NCBI GenBank assembly: GCA_014379595.1 | Contig: JACMLM010000056.1 | Location: 1-64,000 of the forward strand | Direction: 5' to 3' | Source: Anaerolineales bacterium | Lineage (GTDB): Bacteria > Chloroflexota > Anaerolineae > Anaerolineales > Villigracilaceae | Length of the DNA: 64,000 bases | In this document: positions 17,383 through 26,468 of the stretch, piece after piece | Numbering within the stretch: position 1 is the stretch's first letter | Layout of the letters: every line of letters begins with the position of its first letter | Notes under the pieces: generated by a model | Told to the model about the DNA's origin: nothing | The model's database searches: none | What the model saw: only the letters and a program-made list of their open reading frames with translations | Program-made: the position numbers and the translations under genes

Positions 17383-18414
17383 TTAATCAAAACGAATCCG
17401 TGGATCAAGCCACGCATAGATAATATCAGTGATGATTTGAAATACTACAACTGCTGTTGCAACGAGCATCAATATTCCCATTACGACCGGCAAATCAGAT
17501 CGCGAAACATGGTCGAGGAACAACCGACCCATTCCGGGCCAGGCAAAGATGCGTTCCGTAACGACCGCGCCTCCCAGGAGGAAGGGCAAGTCGAGTCCGA
17601 TCACAGTCACGATTGGCAAGGCGGCATTTTTTAGAGCGTGGATGTAAACCACCTGCCGCCTGGGCAATCCTTTTGATCGTGCGGTGCGAACGTAATCCTG
17701 ACTCAAGACTTCAAGCATGGTACTGCGAATGTAACGGCTGTACGCGGCAAAATATGTAACAGACAGGCTGAACACAGGCAGTATCATATGAATGAAAATC
17801 TGCCAGGGAGTCTTCCCAACTTGTGGATCGAACATGCCAACGGTGGGCAGATAAGGTAATCCCCATTTTTTGAATAACACTGCGAAAATATACATGGACA
17901 TGAGGGAAACAAAAAAGATCGGCATGGAATAGGCAATGAACAATAATGCCGTCATAATATTATCCATTACAGAGTATTGACGTAATGCAGAATAAATACC
18001 AAACAACAGCGCGAAAAAAACTGTCACGACCTCCGAAGCTACCATCAGCAACAGCGTATTTGGAATACGTTCACCGATGAGTTCTGTAACTGGTTTTCGA
18101 GTGACAAGGGAAGTTCCAAAATCTCCGCGCAGAATCCCATGCCGCGTTCCGTAGTTATCAGGAATTCCATCCCCGTCAGAATCCACCTTTGTCCAGTCAT
18201 TCCCAATTAGCCAATATAGATATTGAACCGAAATGGGTTTATCCAACCCAAGCTGGCGCGTGAGCCTTTCCCGATCTGACTGACGGGTAATCGTTCGCCC
18301 ACCCATTGTGGCAATCGGGTCACCTATGTTCATCATCAACAGGAACAAGGTAATGCTGATAACGAGTAACAGAGGAAGGCCCTGAAACAGGCGTTTAACT
18401 ATATATCGAACCAT
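17383..18414 (-). CDS. Peptide ABC importer permease (DppB type), first operon
   Basis: A permease of about 343 residues beginning MVRYIVKRLFQGLP, the classical DppB N-terminus, with six membrane helices and the coupling loop RTARSKGLPRRQVVYIHALKNA. The ATG at 18414 is preferred to the TTG at 18429 on family length; neither has a clear Shine-Dalgarno. An acidic insertion (TKVDSDGDGIPDNYG) in the first large loop resembles a thrombospondin-3/EF-hand-like calcium motif, which is unusual for the family. It lies downstream of a 16-bp hairpin that follows the binding-protein gene. Confidence 0.88.
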   Translation of the reverse strand: MVRYIVKRLFQGLPLLLVISITLFLLMMNIGDPIATMGGRTITRQSDRERLTRQLGLDKPISVQYLYWLIGNDWTKVDSDGDGIPDNYGTRHGILRGDFGTSLVTRKPVTELIGERIPNTLLLMVASEVVTVFFALLFGIYSALRQYSVMDNIMTALLFIAYSMPIFFVSLMSMYIFAVLFKKWGLPYLPTVGMFDPQVGKTPWQIFIHMILPVFSLSVTYFAAYSRYIRSTMLEVLSQDYVRTARSKGLPRRQVVYIHALKNAALPIVTVIGLDLPFLLGGAVVTERIFAWPGMGRLFLDHVSRSDLPVVMGILMLVATAVVVFQIITDIIYAWLDPRIRFD

Positions 18415-18436
18415 GGCAAGTATTTGCAATAATATA

Positions 18437-18475
18437 TTTTGTGGCAGATTGAATTTGGCTCAATCTGCCACAAAA
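18437..18475 (-). promoter_or_regulatory. 16-bp intercistronic hairpin between binding protein and DppB
   Basis: TTTTGTGGCAGATTGA (18437-18452) pairs perfectly with TCAATCTGCCACAAAA (18460-18475) over a 7-nt loop, in the 75-bp gap after the binding-protein stop. It sits in the same place as the hairpin at 12595-12622. It probably sets differential expression of the binding protein over the permease, by partial termination or by 3'-end protection after processing. Confidence 0.75.
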
Positions 18476-18489
18476 CTATTTAGCAAACT

Positions 18490-20184
18490 CTATTTAATAT
18501 CCCATTCTGTAATGTTGAAGAACGGGGTGACGCCGGAGAACTTCACACCTGTAAGGCGTGAGCTTACCGCCCACACATCTGGATCCTGCCAGGCACCAAT
18601 CCAATAAACCTTGTCGTGGAAGATTTGATTGATCTTTGAGACAGTTTCCTGGCGCTCGGCTGGATCAAGCTGGGAAGCCTGCTCCTGGATCAGTGCATCC
18701 AATTCCTCGTCGCATATATAAAAACTGTTTGTGCCGCTTGGATTATCATCGCTTGGAACTTCACTGCACAACCAGTAGTAAATATCAGGATCAGGAAAAC
18801 CGGAAGGAGTATCTGACCATTCCTGAAGATCCAATTCACCGCTATATGTAGGGCCTGCATCAGCATAGGTGGCAAAGAAGAGATCAGCATCGAAATTGAG
18901 GATTTCCAATTCTATACCTACATCTGCCAATTGCTGTTGGGCAACCGCCTGCAACTCCTGGCGAACTTCACGCGTAGTGGCGCCATGTTGAATTATGAAT
19001 TCAACGCCATCCTTATCGCGTGTTCCATCTTCGTTTGAATCAACCCAGCCAGCTGCATCCAATAAAGCTTTGGCTCCTTCTGGGTCGTAAGGATATGGTT
19101 CAACAGGCGGATCGTTGTAGTATGGGAGCGCATCCCAGAAACTGCCTGGAGTCTTTACAAGTCCCAGGTTGACATCTTGATTGAATGAATCAAAATCAAT
19201 CGACATCGCAACGGCTTTACGCACATTCACATCCAGCATAGCTGGATGTGAGAAATCTTCGCTAACTTGAAGGAAAATGCCTTCGTTAAAGCCGGAAGGC
19301 TGGGTCATGATCTCCACCCCAGCTTCCTTCAACCTGGGCACCTCGCTGTAAGGGATAAACGCACCGAGATCCGCATCGCCAGCGACCAAAGCCGTAGTCT
19401 GAGCTGTATCATCAGGCACGAAGCGGATGAAAATCTCATCGATCTTCGCAGGTGCATCAAAGTAATTATCGTTGCGGACGAAGCGGGCATAACTGCCAGA
19501 TTCCCATTCTGCAAAGTTATAGGGTCCGCATCCCACAGAAGGATTGTTATTCCACTCGGCATTGTCAAGCGTGCCTTCTGCATCATAAACAGGTTGAAGA
19601 ATATGGGCGGGCACGATACCCGTGAAAAGACTCTGCCATGCAACAGATGGAGTATCAAAGTGCAAAACGACAGTCTGAGCATCTGGCGTATCAATGGATG
19701 TGACTAGATCTTCTGGGTAGGTTGAACTCACAATGTTCTTCGGGTCAATATTCATAGCCCATGAGAATCTAAAATCCTCTGATGTGATCGGTTCGTTATC
19801 TGACCATTTAATGTCATCGCGCAGATGCAGTGTAATGGTCAACCCATCTTCGCTGATACCTCCGTTTTCGAAGCTTGGCATTTCAGTGACGAGATATGGA
19901 TAGGGCTCATTATTTTCGTCATAGTTCCACGCCCAACAATTCCAAAATTGTTGGGTAACCGCAGTAAACCAACCCGTTGAATAAAGTGGGCTTAAAGAAG
20001 TAAACTCCTGTGTCCAGCTGAATGTGACAACCTTCTTTTCGGAGGCTGGGGCGTCAGTTGCTGGTACCTCGGTAGCATCACCGGGTTGTTCGGGCACACT
20101 TGTTGCAGCGCTTCCGCCGCCGCACGCTGAAAGCAACAGCATGGCAACAACCATCAAGAACAATACAGACTTCATGTGATTCAT
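18490..20184 (-). CDS. Family 5 extracellular solute-binding lipoprotein, first operon
   Basis: A 564-residue DppA/OppA-like protein. The start is moved from the ORF-track position to ATG 20184, which has AAGGAG just upstream. The product then begins MNHMKSVLFLMVVAMLLLSACGGG, a lipoprotein signal with lipobox LSAC, then an Ala/Thr/Pro-rich linker and the SBP_bac_5 fold (TFSWTQEFTSLSPL; LTITLHLRDDIKWSDNEPIT). It follows a cyanophycinase gene by 46 bases. That supports peptide cargo, possibly Asp-Arg-like dipeptides, though the sequence does not prove it. Confidence 0.92.
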   Translation of the reverse strand: MNHMKSVLFLMVVAMLLLSACGGGSAATSVPEQPGDATEVPATDAPASEKKVVTFSWTQEFTSLSPLYSTGWFTAVTQQFWNCWAWNYDENNEPYPYLVTEMPSFENGGISEDGLTITLHLRDDIKWSDNEPITSEDFRFSWAMNIDPKNIVSSTYPEDLVTSIDTPDAQTVVLHFDTPSVAWQSLFTGIVPAHILQPVYDAEGTLDNAEWNNNPSVGCGPYNFAEWESGSYARFVRNDNYFDAPAKIDEIFIRFVPDDTAQTTALVAGDADLGAFIPYSEVPRLKEAGVEIMTQPSGFNEGIFLQVSEDFSHPAMLDVNVRKAVAMSIDFDSFNQDVNLGLVKTPGSFWDALPYYNDPPVEPYPYDPEGAKALLDAAGWVDSNEDGTRDKDGVEFIIQHGATTREVRQELQAVAQQQLADVGIELEILNFDADLFFATYADAGPTYSGELDLQEWSDTPSGFPDPDIYYWLCSEVPSDDNPSGTNSFYICDEELDALIQEQASQLDPAERQETVSKINQIFHDKVYWIGAWQDPDVWAVSSRLTGVKFSGVTPFFNITEWDIK

Positions 20185-20230
20185 TTTTTCTTCTCCTTTT
20201 TTGATTTGATCAACGCATGGACGCCACGCG

Positions 20231-21037
20231 CTATTCACTGATTAATTCAGGCAGCGGGATCTTTGCCTTACGGGTATTAATGTTAAACGAACAGCCATGC
20301 GTTAAAACATGAATACGGACACCGCTAACCGCAACCGCTCCTCCACTTTCAATTTCCGCCACATTTGTAGCTTCTATCATGCTCCCATCCACAATCATGA
20401 CCGCGCCCGAGCCTGCCACTGTTATCCAAGATTCATCTTCCACGATGGCGGCTGTATTCTCATCAATACCAACACCAAGCAATCCAGGATGTGCCGAAAT
20501 CACATACAGCAATCTTCCAAGCCTATCACGTTGGCGAAAGTGCTGGTCAAACACAATATTTTCCGTAAGCCCTAATCCGGCCGAATATTGAGCAATGCCT
20601 TCACGTGGAGTAGGCCCGCTTTTGCCATAAGCGATCATCACCTTAGACATGACGGCTGCCCCTGCACTCGTCCCAGCAATGATCGCGCCGCGTTGATAAG
20701 CGGAAAGGATTTCTGCTTCCAGTGGAGTGCCGCCAATCATTGCTGGTAAGCGCATTTGAGTCCCACCTGAAATAAAAATACCGCTCGCTAATTGCACTGC
20801 TTTAAGAAAACTTTCATCAAAAGATTCGGAACGGATACGAAATTCCAGGCTTCGGGCAGAGTGAGCGCCCAACTCTAAAAATAGATGAGCATAGTCATCG
20901 CCTGTTTTTCTCAAAATAGATGGTTGTGGAAAAATAATAATATTCGCGCTTTCACCCCCTGCACGGTGTACAAATTCCTGCAAGACAATAGGCTTCCTAT
21001 GATTCTCGTTGCCGCCAATGGGCATTAGAGTCCTCAT
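20231..21037 (-). CDS. Cyanophycinase-like serine peptidase (family S51)
   Basis: A 268-residue protein of the S51 family (cyanophycinase / alpha-aspartyl dipeptidase). The fold begins MRTLMPIGGNEN, and the nucleophile elbow is GTSAGAA with the catalytic Ser. SGGTQMRLP and the QHFRQRDRLGRLL segment are typical of cyanophycinase. I chose ATG 21037, which has AAGG seven bases upstream, over the ORF-track ATG at 21103, because the family starts directly with the GG strand. No signal peptide is visible, so it is probably cytoplasmic. It heads the first peptide-transporter operon, so it may release dipeptides from cyanophycin or related multi-Arg-poly-Asp material. Confidence 0.85.
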   Translation of the reverse strand: MRTLMPIGGNENHRKPIVLQEFVHRAGGESANIIIFPQPSILRKTGDDYAHLFLELGAHSARSLEFRIRSESFDESFLKAVQLASGIFISGGTQMRLPAMIGGTPLEAEILSAYQRGAIIAGTSAGAAVMSKVMIAYGKSGPTPREGIAQYSAGLGLTENIVFDQHFRQRDRLGRLLYVISAHPGLLGVGIDENTAAIVEDESWITVAGSGAVMIVDGSMIEATNVAEIESGGAVAVSGVRIHVLTHGCSFNINTRKAKIPLPELISE

Positions 21038-21205
21038 GATTTTGCCTTTAGATATCATCCATGCGTAGAATAACACAACGTGCTTATCGAGGTCAATAGT
21101 CATGGAGAGTTAATTTCTTTGTGCAGGATTGGATTTATATATGAGTGGTGGAAAATGCATCGGAAAGCAAAATTATTGGTAGAATTTCAGTAAAGGCAGG
21201 TACTT

Positions 21206-23059
21206 ATGGAAAACCCCATCAAGCTTACAGAAAAATATGAACGTAATGGCTGGCCATCGTTAAAGAGACCTGATCTAAAACCACCAGCTGGATTAAATTT
21301 ATCGCTTCTTACTTCCCTCGAGCGGATTCGGTCTCATGCGCTTTCTTCTCAGGGTGATATTGTCTACATCAAAGACGGCGAAACACTTTCAGATGTTTTT
21401 ACCATATCTGCAAACGGTAGTTGGCCATCGCGCATCACAACAGAACGTCCGCTGGCAGCCTATTGGGATGACGAAACTCCAGAATGGTCACCTGATGGAA
21501 ACTGGCTGACATTTGGAATCAACGGACATGTTCACATTGTTCCTCGCACAGGTGGGTTACCCAAGAAAATAACCGACTTCGCTGCATCTGCAAGCGGCGC
21601 ACGCTGGATGCCTGATTCAAAAGGATTAATCGTTACGGTTGAAAGAAACGATACCGATCAATTGTTGCTTACTGATTATGAAGGTTCCTGGCCTCGTGCT
21701 TTAACCACAGATACGGTCGGCGATCACTGGGATGCACGCCCATCACCTGACGGAAAATTTATCATCTTCAACTTACGTCGCTTTGATGACCTGAACAGAC
21801 TCGATGTTGTTTTACTTGAAATTGCTACAGGTAAACAAGTGACTTTATATGGGAAACCTTCCACACGTGCGCTTTCGCCGAATTGGTCACCTGATGGCAA
21901 ATGGATCTCATTCATCTCACAGGAGACGGGTCGTGAAGAGTTGTATCTCATTAAACCAGATGGCGAAGGCTTACATCAACTGACCCAGGCAGGCTTGGAT
22001 ATTTTTCAATATGTTTGGTCGCCTGATGGGAATCAAATGCTCGTTATTCAGAATCGAAATGGCGCGTTTGAGTTAATGCTCCTTGAAACAGAATCAGGTT
22101 CAACGGTTGAATTAAGAAACGACGTTGGTCTTCATTCAAATCCAAACTGGTCCAAAGATGGGTCATATATAACATTCGAATTCGAGAGTCCGCTTTTACC
22201 ACCCGATCTGTATCGCATGGAAATTTCCAATAAAAAAGTTACACAACTCACATTTTCAAATCCGCCTGCATTGCAAAATAATAAATTCATCGTGCCCGAA
22301 AGTGTTTCCTATAAAAGTTATGATGGGCTTGAAATTCCTGCATTTCTCTATCGCCCTGAAAAATCAAATGGTGCCGCGATCTTATATCCACATGGCGGGC
22401 CAAAAGATCAATATGGTTTAGGGTGGGATGAACTTGCACAATATTTTGTTGCGAAGGGATATACATATCTTGCACCCAACTATCGCGGCTCTACAGGATA
22501 CGGCCAGGAATTTGAACGTGCTAATTATGATGATTGGGGTGTCGGCGATACAAAAGATTGTTTATATGGCGCCAAGTATTTACAAACGCTAAAAGATATA
22601 AGCCCTGACCGAATTGGAATTTCAGGCGGCAGCTATGGCGGATACATGACCATCAATGCACTTTCACGCGACCCTGAGTATCTTTTTGCATGCGGTGTTT
22701 CCAAGTACGGTGATTCAAATCTTGTCAGCTCGTGGGCGTTGTGTGAAAAACGCCTGCGGCTTTATACTGAAATATTTCTTGGGCATCCTTCACAAAATTT
22801 GCAAATTTATTTAAAGGGCTCCCCCATCACCGAAGCGAAGAATATTCAAAAGCCTGTCTTGATCTTACATGGCTTACTCGATACAGTTGTTCCTCCCGCA
22901 GCAAGCGAAGAATGGGTCGAAGCTCTGCGCCGCGAAGGGAAGACCTTTGAATATAAAACTTATGATGATGAACCGCATGGCTTCCTGCGCCGAGAAAATC
23001 TTTATGATGTATATGAACGCATTGAGAGGTTTCTTGATTGGTATCTTCTTCCTAATTGA
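21206..23059 (+). CDS. S9-family peptidase (acylaminoacyl-peptidase / prolyl oligopeptidase type)
   Basis: A 617-residue two-domain serine peptidase. The N-terminal about 360 residues are a TolB-like beta-propeller with repeated WSPDG motifs. The C-terminal alpha/beta hydrolase has nucleophile S476 in GGSYGGYM, acid D559 in LLDTVVPP and H591 in EPHGFL, in the order and spacing of the S9 triad. HGGPKDQYG forms the oxyanion region. No signal peptide is visible, so it should be cytoplasmic and degrade short peptides. It is divergent from the cyanophycinase-transporter operon and upstream of a creatininase-type hydrolase, which fits peptide catabolism. Confidence 0.92.
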   Translation: MENPIKLTEKYERNGWPSLKRPDLKPPAGLNLSLLTSLERIRSHALSSQGDIVYIKDGETLSDVFTISANGSWPSRITTERPLAAYWDDETPEWSPDGNWLTFGINGHVHIVPRTGGLPKKITDFAASASGARWMPDSKGLIVTVERNDTDQLLLTDYEGSWPRALTTDTVGDHWDARPSPDGKFIIFNLRRFDDLNRLDVVLLEIATGKQVTLYGKPSTRALSPNWSPDGKWISFISQETGREELYLIKPDGEGLHQLTQAGLDIFQYVWSPDGNQMLVIQNRNGAFELMLLETESGSTVELRNDVGLHSNPNWSKDGSYITFEFESPLLPPDLYRMEISNKKVTQLTFSNPPALQNNKFIVPESVSYKSYDGLEIPAFLYRPEKSNGAAILYPHGGPKDQYGLGWDELAQYFVAKGYTYLAPNYRGSTGYGQEFERANYDDWGVGDTKDCLYGAKYLQTLKDISPDRIGISGGSYGGYMTINALSRDPEYLFACGVSKYGDSNLVSSWALCEKRLRLYTEIFLGHPSQNLQIYLKGSPITEAKNIQKPVLILHGLLDTVVPPAASEEWVEALRREGKTFEYKTYDDEPHGFLRRENLYDVYERIERFLDWYLLPN

Positions 23060-23077
23060 AAAAAGAAAGAATAAAAA

Positions 23078-24286
23078 ATGAATAGTGATTTACTGGCTAC
23101 ACGAAGTATTGAATTCTTCAAATATGACGAGATGACTTGGGATGCTGTTGCTGAGCTGCCTCGTGATACTCCTCTTATTCTCCCACTCGGTTCGGGCTAT
23201 GACCTAGACCTGCTCGCTGACCAATTAAGTAATCCTCCCCGAGTCGGACTCCTGCCAGCTTTCCCATTTGGCTGGCGTGGCAGCGGACTGGAATTGCCCG
23301 ATCACATCTTTGCTCAATATATTTTCAACCTGCTGGATAGTTTACGTGATGACGGCTTTACAAGAGTTTATTGTCTCGCTCCGCAAGGATTTGATCCGCA
23401 ATCATTTTTTCTCGGAGGATATTCTTCCTCCATCTTGCGGCTGCCACATTCATCACATAATACTTCCATGAATTTTCTTCCACCCGACAGCGAACGTGGA
23501 AAAGTTATCCTGATTCCAATTGGTCATACAGAGCAGCATGGGTTTCATCTCCCCCTCTCAGTCGATACTATTATTATTGATTCAATAGCAAAAGGCACAG
23601 CTACCAAAATGCCTACGCGCAGTTGGGCTATGCCTGTCATGCCCTATGGAGTTAGTACACATCGTTCATCTTTTGCGGCAACTATGAATGCAGGCGGACG
23701 TGCCTTTGAAGATTTTTGGGTAGCAGTAATTGATGTACTCGTCGCACGAGGATTTGACCGCTTCTATCTAATGAGCGGACACGGCGGCAATAGTTCATTT
23801 CTTGTAAACATTGTCAAATATGCAGGCGAGCGTCATCGTAGAATATTTTGTGCCACAGCCTTTTTACATACATCAGGAAGAATCGGTGCAGAGGCATTAG
23901 CAAAATATCGCACGTCACCAATCGGAGGTATGGGCCATGCCTGTGAATTGGAAACAGCCTATCTCCTTCATTTACGCCCAGACTTATGTCACATGGAACG
24001 CGTTGTAGACGAAATAGATTTTGTTTCCACCCCTGACTATTATATGGATTGGATCGAAGGCGGCTCATTAGTGGCTAATCCACCCTGGGACGATGATACG
24101 AAAACAGGTGCATATGGAGCGGGAAGTCATGCAACAGCAGAAAAAGGCCGCTTATGGCTTGAAGCTGCTATTGAAGAGAAAGCAGATCACGTAGAGCAAA
24201 TCCACGAACAGCATGAGCGGCGTGAGAAGCGGCGAAATGAAGGGTATGGATTATGGGGAAAGTTTACTCAGCCACATCAAAAGTGA
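23078..24286 (+). CDS. Creatininase-family amidohydrolase with a degenerate N-terminal repeat
   Basis: A 402-residue protein. From about residue 138 it is a full creatininase domain with the metal-site motif HTEQHGFHLP (H150, E152, H154, H157), D163 and SGHGGN (H235). The family hydrolyses cyclic or linear amides such as creatinine and formylaminopyrimidines. The N-terminal about 120 residues look like a shortened creatininase copy (ILPLGSGYDLD; VGLLPAFPFGW; LLDSLRDDGFTRVYCLAPQG) that has lost the metal ligands. Its C-terminal 23 bases overlap the convergent lipoprotein gene. It starts 18 bases after the S9 peptidase, probably in the same transcript. Confidence 0.85.
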   Translation: MNSDLLATRSIEFFKYDEMTWDAVAELPRDTPLILPLGSGYDLDLLADQLSNPPRVGLLPAFPFGWRGSGLELPDHIFAQYIFNLLDSLRDDGFTRVYCLAPQGFDPQSFFLGGYSSSILRLPHSSHNTSMNFLPPDSERGKVILIPIGHTEQHGFHLPLSVDTIIIDSIAKGTATKMPTRSWAMPVMPYGVSTHRSSFAATMNAGGRAFEDFWVAVIDVLVARGFDRFYLMSGHGGNSSFLVNIVKYAGERHRRIFCATAFLHTSGRIGAEALAKYRTSPIGGMGHACELETAYLLHLRPDLCHMERVVDEIDFVSTPDYYMDWIEGGSLVANPPWDDDTKTGAYGAGSHATAEKGRLWLEAAIEEKADHVEQIHEQHERREKRRNEGYGLWGKFTQPHQK

Positions 24287-24977
24287 TTTTCATCGGGCAA
24301 AAACTTCTTCTCCCTACTTTCAATGTCCAGATGGTGCTATAGGTGCCTGATCTATTTGGAGTAGTCAATTGTATTTTAAGAGTAATTTCATTGCCCGGAG
24401 CAAGAGTGAATGGTAAATCTTGAATTCTTCTACCATCCATACGAAAACCACCCCGATAAATAAAATCAACGCCATTATTGGTCCAAGTCTTCGTACCTGT
24501 ATTTAATAGTGTCCAATACGCAGTAATCGTTTGTTCCTGCTTAATCACTGCACCTTTCCCCGGATATTTTGCAGTAACTAGACAAGTCCATTCTTTGTCA
24601 GTAAATACACTATCTTCATCATCTTTGTTCTCATTTCCATTGCCGCTGCCACCCGCTGAAATAGGTACGATGGCGGTTTCAGTAGGTATTGGTGTGGCTG
24701 TAGATAATAATGAAAAGATAAAAGTTGGGGTGGATGTAGGAGTTATTGTTGGAGTAAAAGTAATGGTGGGCGTAAGGGTTGATGTAGGTAATACCAGAGC
24801 TGTTTTTGTTTGAGCCGCTTCGGCTGTTTGAACAATACTAGTTCCTAACTGATCAGACGATTGAGAGATCGGTGTTTGTATAGTCGCAGGGGCAGCTACA
24901 GACGGGAAGACACAACCAAGAATTACCAAACCAGTTATCAGCCAGAGACGTACTCGGGAGGCATGTTTATTATCCAT
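24264..24977 (-). CDS. Secreted or membrane-anchored protein with C-terminal NBR1-Ig-like domain
   Basis: A 237-residue exported protein. The N-terminal hydrophobic segment (LWLITGLVILGCVFPSVAA) is a signal peptide or lipoprotein-like anchor (LGC). It is followed by a Thr/Pro-rich low-complexity linker (about 60-100), then from about residue 130 an Ig-like domain of the NBR1 type (YWTLLNTGTKTWTNNG; LAPGNEITLKIQL; GTYSTIWTL). Such domains occur in bacterial surface proteins and probably bind protein or glycan. GGTGA precedes the ATG, and a TATAAT lies 9 bases before it. The 3' end overlaps the convergent creatininase gene. Confidence 0.8.
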   Translation of the reverse strand: MDNKHASRVRLWLITGLVILGCVFPSVAAPATIQTPISQSSDQLGTSIVQTAEAAQTKTALVLPTSTLTPTITFTPTITPTSTPTFIFSLLSTATPIPTETAIVPISAGGSGNGNENKDDEDSVFTDKEWTCLVTAKYPGKGAVIKQEQTITAYWTLLNTGTKTWTNNGVDFIYRGGFRMDGRRIQDLPFTLAPGNEITLKIQLTTPNRSGTYSTIWTLKVGRRSFCPMKITFDVAE

Positions 24978-24999
24978 TTCACCAAAATTATAGCATGTA

Positions 25000-26415
25000 T
25001 CAACTTATGTGATTCTTGATAAACTCCTCACCTTTCCCAATAAACTCATCATGATCATCGGGTGCGGCGGCAGAAGCCAATAGATCTTGTGTCTTCTCGC
25101 GCAATACTTGATGTGCAGGCAGCTCGCCAGCCTTTTGCCAATTCTCCATACTGTAATGCGGATACACATTGCTGACATAATATCCGTTTTTATAATTTCG
25201 CATGGTAGATGGTTGATTCAAAAAGTTCTTACCAGGCCCAACTTTATGTATCTCATCCAAGGCGGAATTCATATCGTCCAGCTGAAAACCGTTTTGGAAG
25301 CGAAGGGCCTGGTCAATGATCTCGTGGACATGAACAATCGTCGTTGGCGAGATGGACTTTGAGCCATGAGAATCTCCGATAAACGGAGCCAGGTGTCCGC
25401 TTGAGAGAAGAAGCGCGAGGGTGTTCATCCAATAGCTGTCTGCGGCGATCAAATCCATGCCCCAACCTGAACCGCTGCCTGATGTGGATGCGTGCGGAAT
25501 TCCATAGTGCTTCATCATTTCAGAACAAGCAACACTGATGAGGATGGTTTGCGGGTCATAAAAATTCAGCATGGTTCTCATATCAAAATAAACAGGTAAC
25601 ATACCCAATAAAATCTGTGCACCTTTTTTAATAGTTTGGCTAATCACAAGGCCTGCCAATAATTCTGCCATTAACAAAGTAAGTGTGCCTGCTGGCGTAA
25701 GCGGCGTTGACGCCCCTGCCATGCTGTAATTAGAAAAAATAATTGGCAAGCTGCGTTCGATGGATATTTTCATTTTATCCACGGTACCAGCATTCATCAC
25801 CAGCGGACTAACAGGGTTAAAATATGGAATGATAAACGGCTTATTTCCGAGGTCGCCGTGAAGCAGCTCGAACATTTGGATTACTTCAGGATATTTATTT
25901 TCGTCTGAAACCAGCAGGACCATAGGCTTGGTTGTGTTTGCAATATGTTCAAGCGAACCGTATAAATCTGTCATTTCCTCAGGCACATCACGAATGATGC
26001 CAACCGTGGAAACGACATCATAATGTTTTAGACTTGAACCGAGGCGAACAAGGTCTTGAAAATTTTTACGTTTGAAGATATCCAGTTTTTCATCAAAAGG
26101 ATTCTGATAGAACAACGCGGTAACCCCCACCCCAAAACGCAGGCGATCTTCACCAAGTTTAAATTTATATTCGCCGCGACGATCATAAATGTCAATTGTC
26201 TTCGGTGTCGATTTGATTGCATCTTCCACAACTTCAGGTGGAAATTTAATAATGCGATCCTGTGATTTCAGGCCAAGCTTCTGTTCAAGCATTTGCAAAA
26301 TCGCAGGCGAATCAACACGCACGCCAGTTTCGATTAATACTTTCAAAACATTATTATGAGCTTCCTGAATCTGCTCTTCAGTCATCATCGTCAATCGCGG
26401 GCGGACGTTGTTCAT
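25000..26415 (-). CDS. MttB-family (trimethylamine methyltransferase-like) corrinoid methyltransferase
   Basis: A 471-residue protein of the MttB superfamily, TIM-barrel enzymes that transfer a methyl group from quaternary or tertiary amines to a corrinoid protein. The N-terminal TEEQIQEAHNNVLKVLIETGVRVDSP and the IIKFPPEVVEDAI segment are characteristic. The ORF runs uninterrupted, with no internal TAG that would mark pyrrolysine, so it belongs to the non-Pyl branch (glycine-betaine-type MtgB and relatives). No corrinoid protein, MtbA-like or RamA-like gene lies within the window. GGAG precedes the ATG. The substrate is unknown. Confidence 0.85.
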   Translation of the reverse strand: MNNVRPRLTMMTEEQIQEAHNNVLKVLIETGVRVDSPAILQMLEQKLGLKSQDRIIKFPPEVVEDAIKSTPKTIDIYDRRGEYKFKLGEDRLRFGVGVTALFYQNPFDEKLDIFKRKNFQDLVRLGSSLKHYDVVSTVGIIRDVPEEMTDLYGSLEHIANTTKPMVLLVSDENKYPEVIQMFELLHGDLGNKPFIIPYFNPVSPLVMNAGTVDKMKISIERSLPIIFSNYSMAGASTPLTPAGTLTLLMAELLAGLVISQTIKKGAQILLGMLPVYFDMRTMLNFYDPQTILISVACSEMMKHYGIPHASTSGSGSGWGMDLIAADSYWMNTLALLLSSGHLAPFIGDSHGSKSISPTTIVHVHEIIDQALRFQNGFQLDDMNSALDEIHKVGPGKNFLNQPSTMRNYKNGYYVSNVYPHYSMENWQKAGELPAHQVLREKTQDLLASAAAPDDHDEFIGKGEEFIKNHIS

Positions 26416-26468
26416 AGGATCGATCTCCTCGAATGCAATTTTACAGGATTAACACATCCAGCAGATTC

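Noticed and set aside
25000-26415. Pyrrolysine in the MttB homologue
   Set aside because: The ORF has no internal amber codon and no pyl genes are present, so it belongs to the non-pyrrolysine branch.
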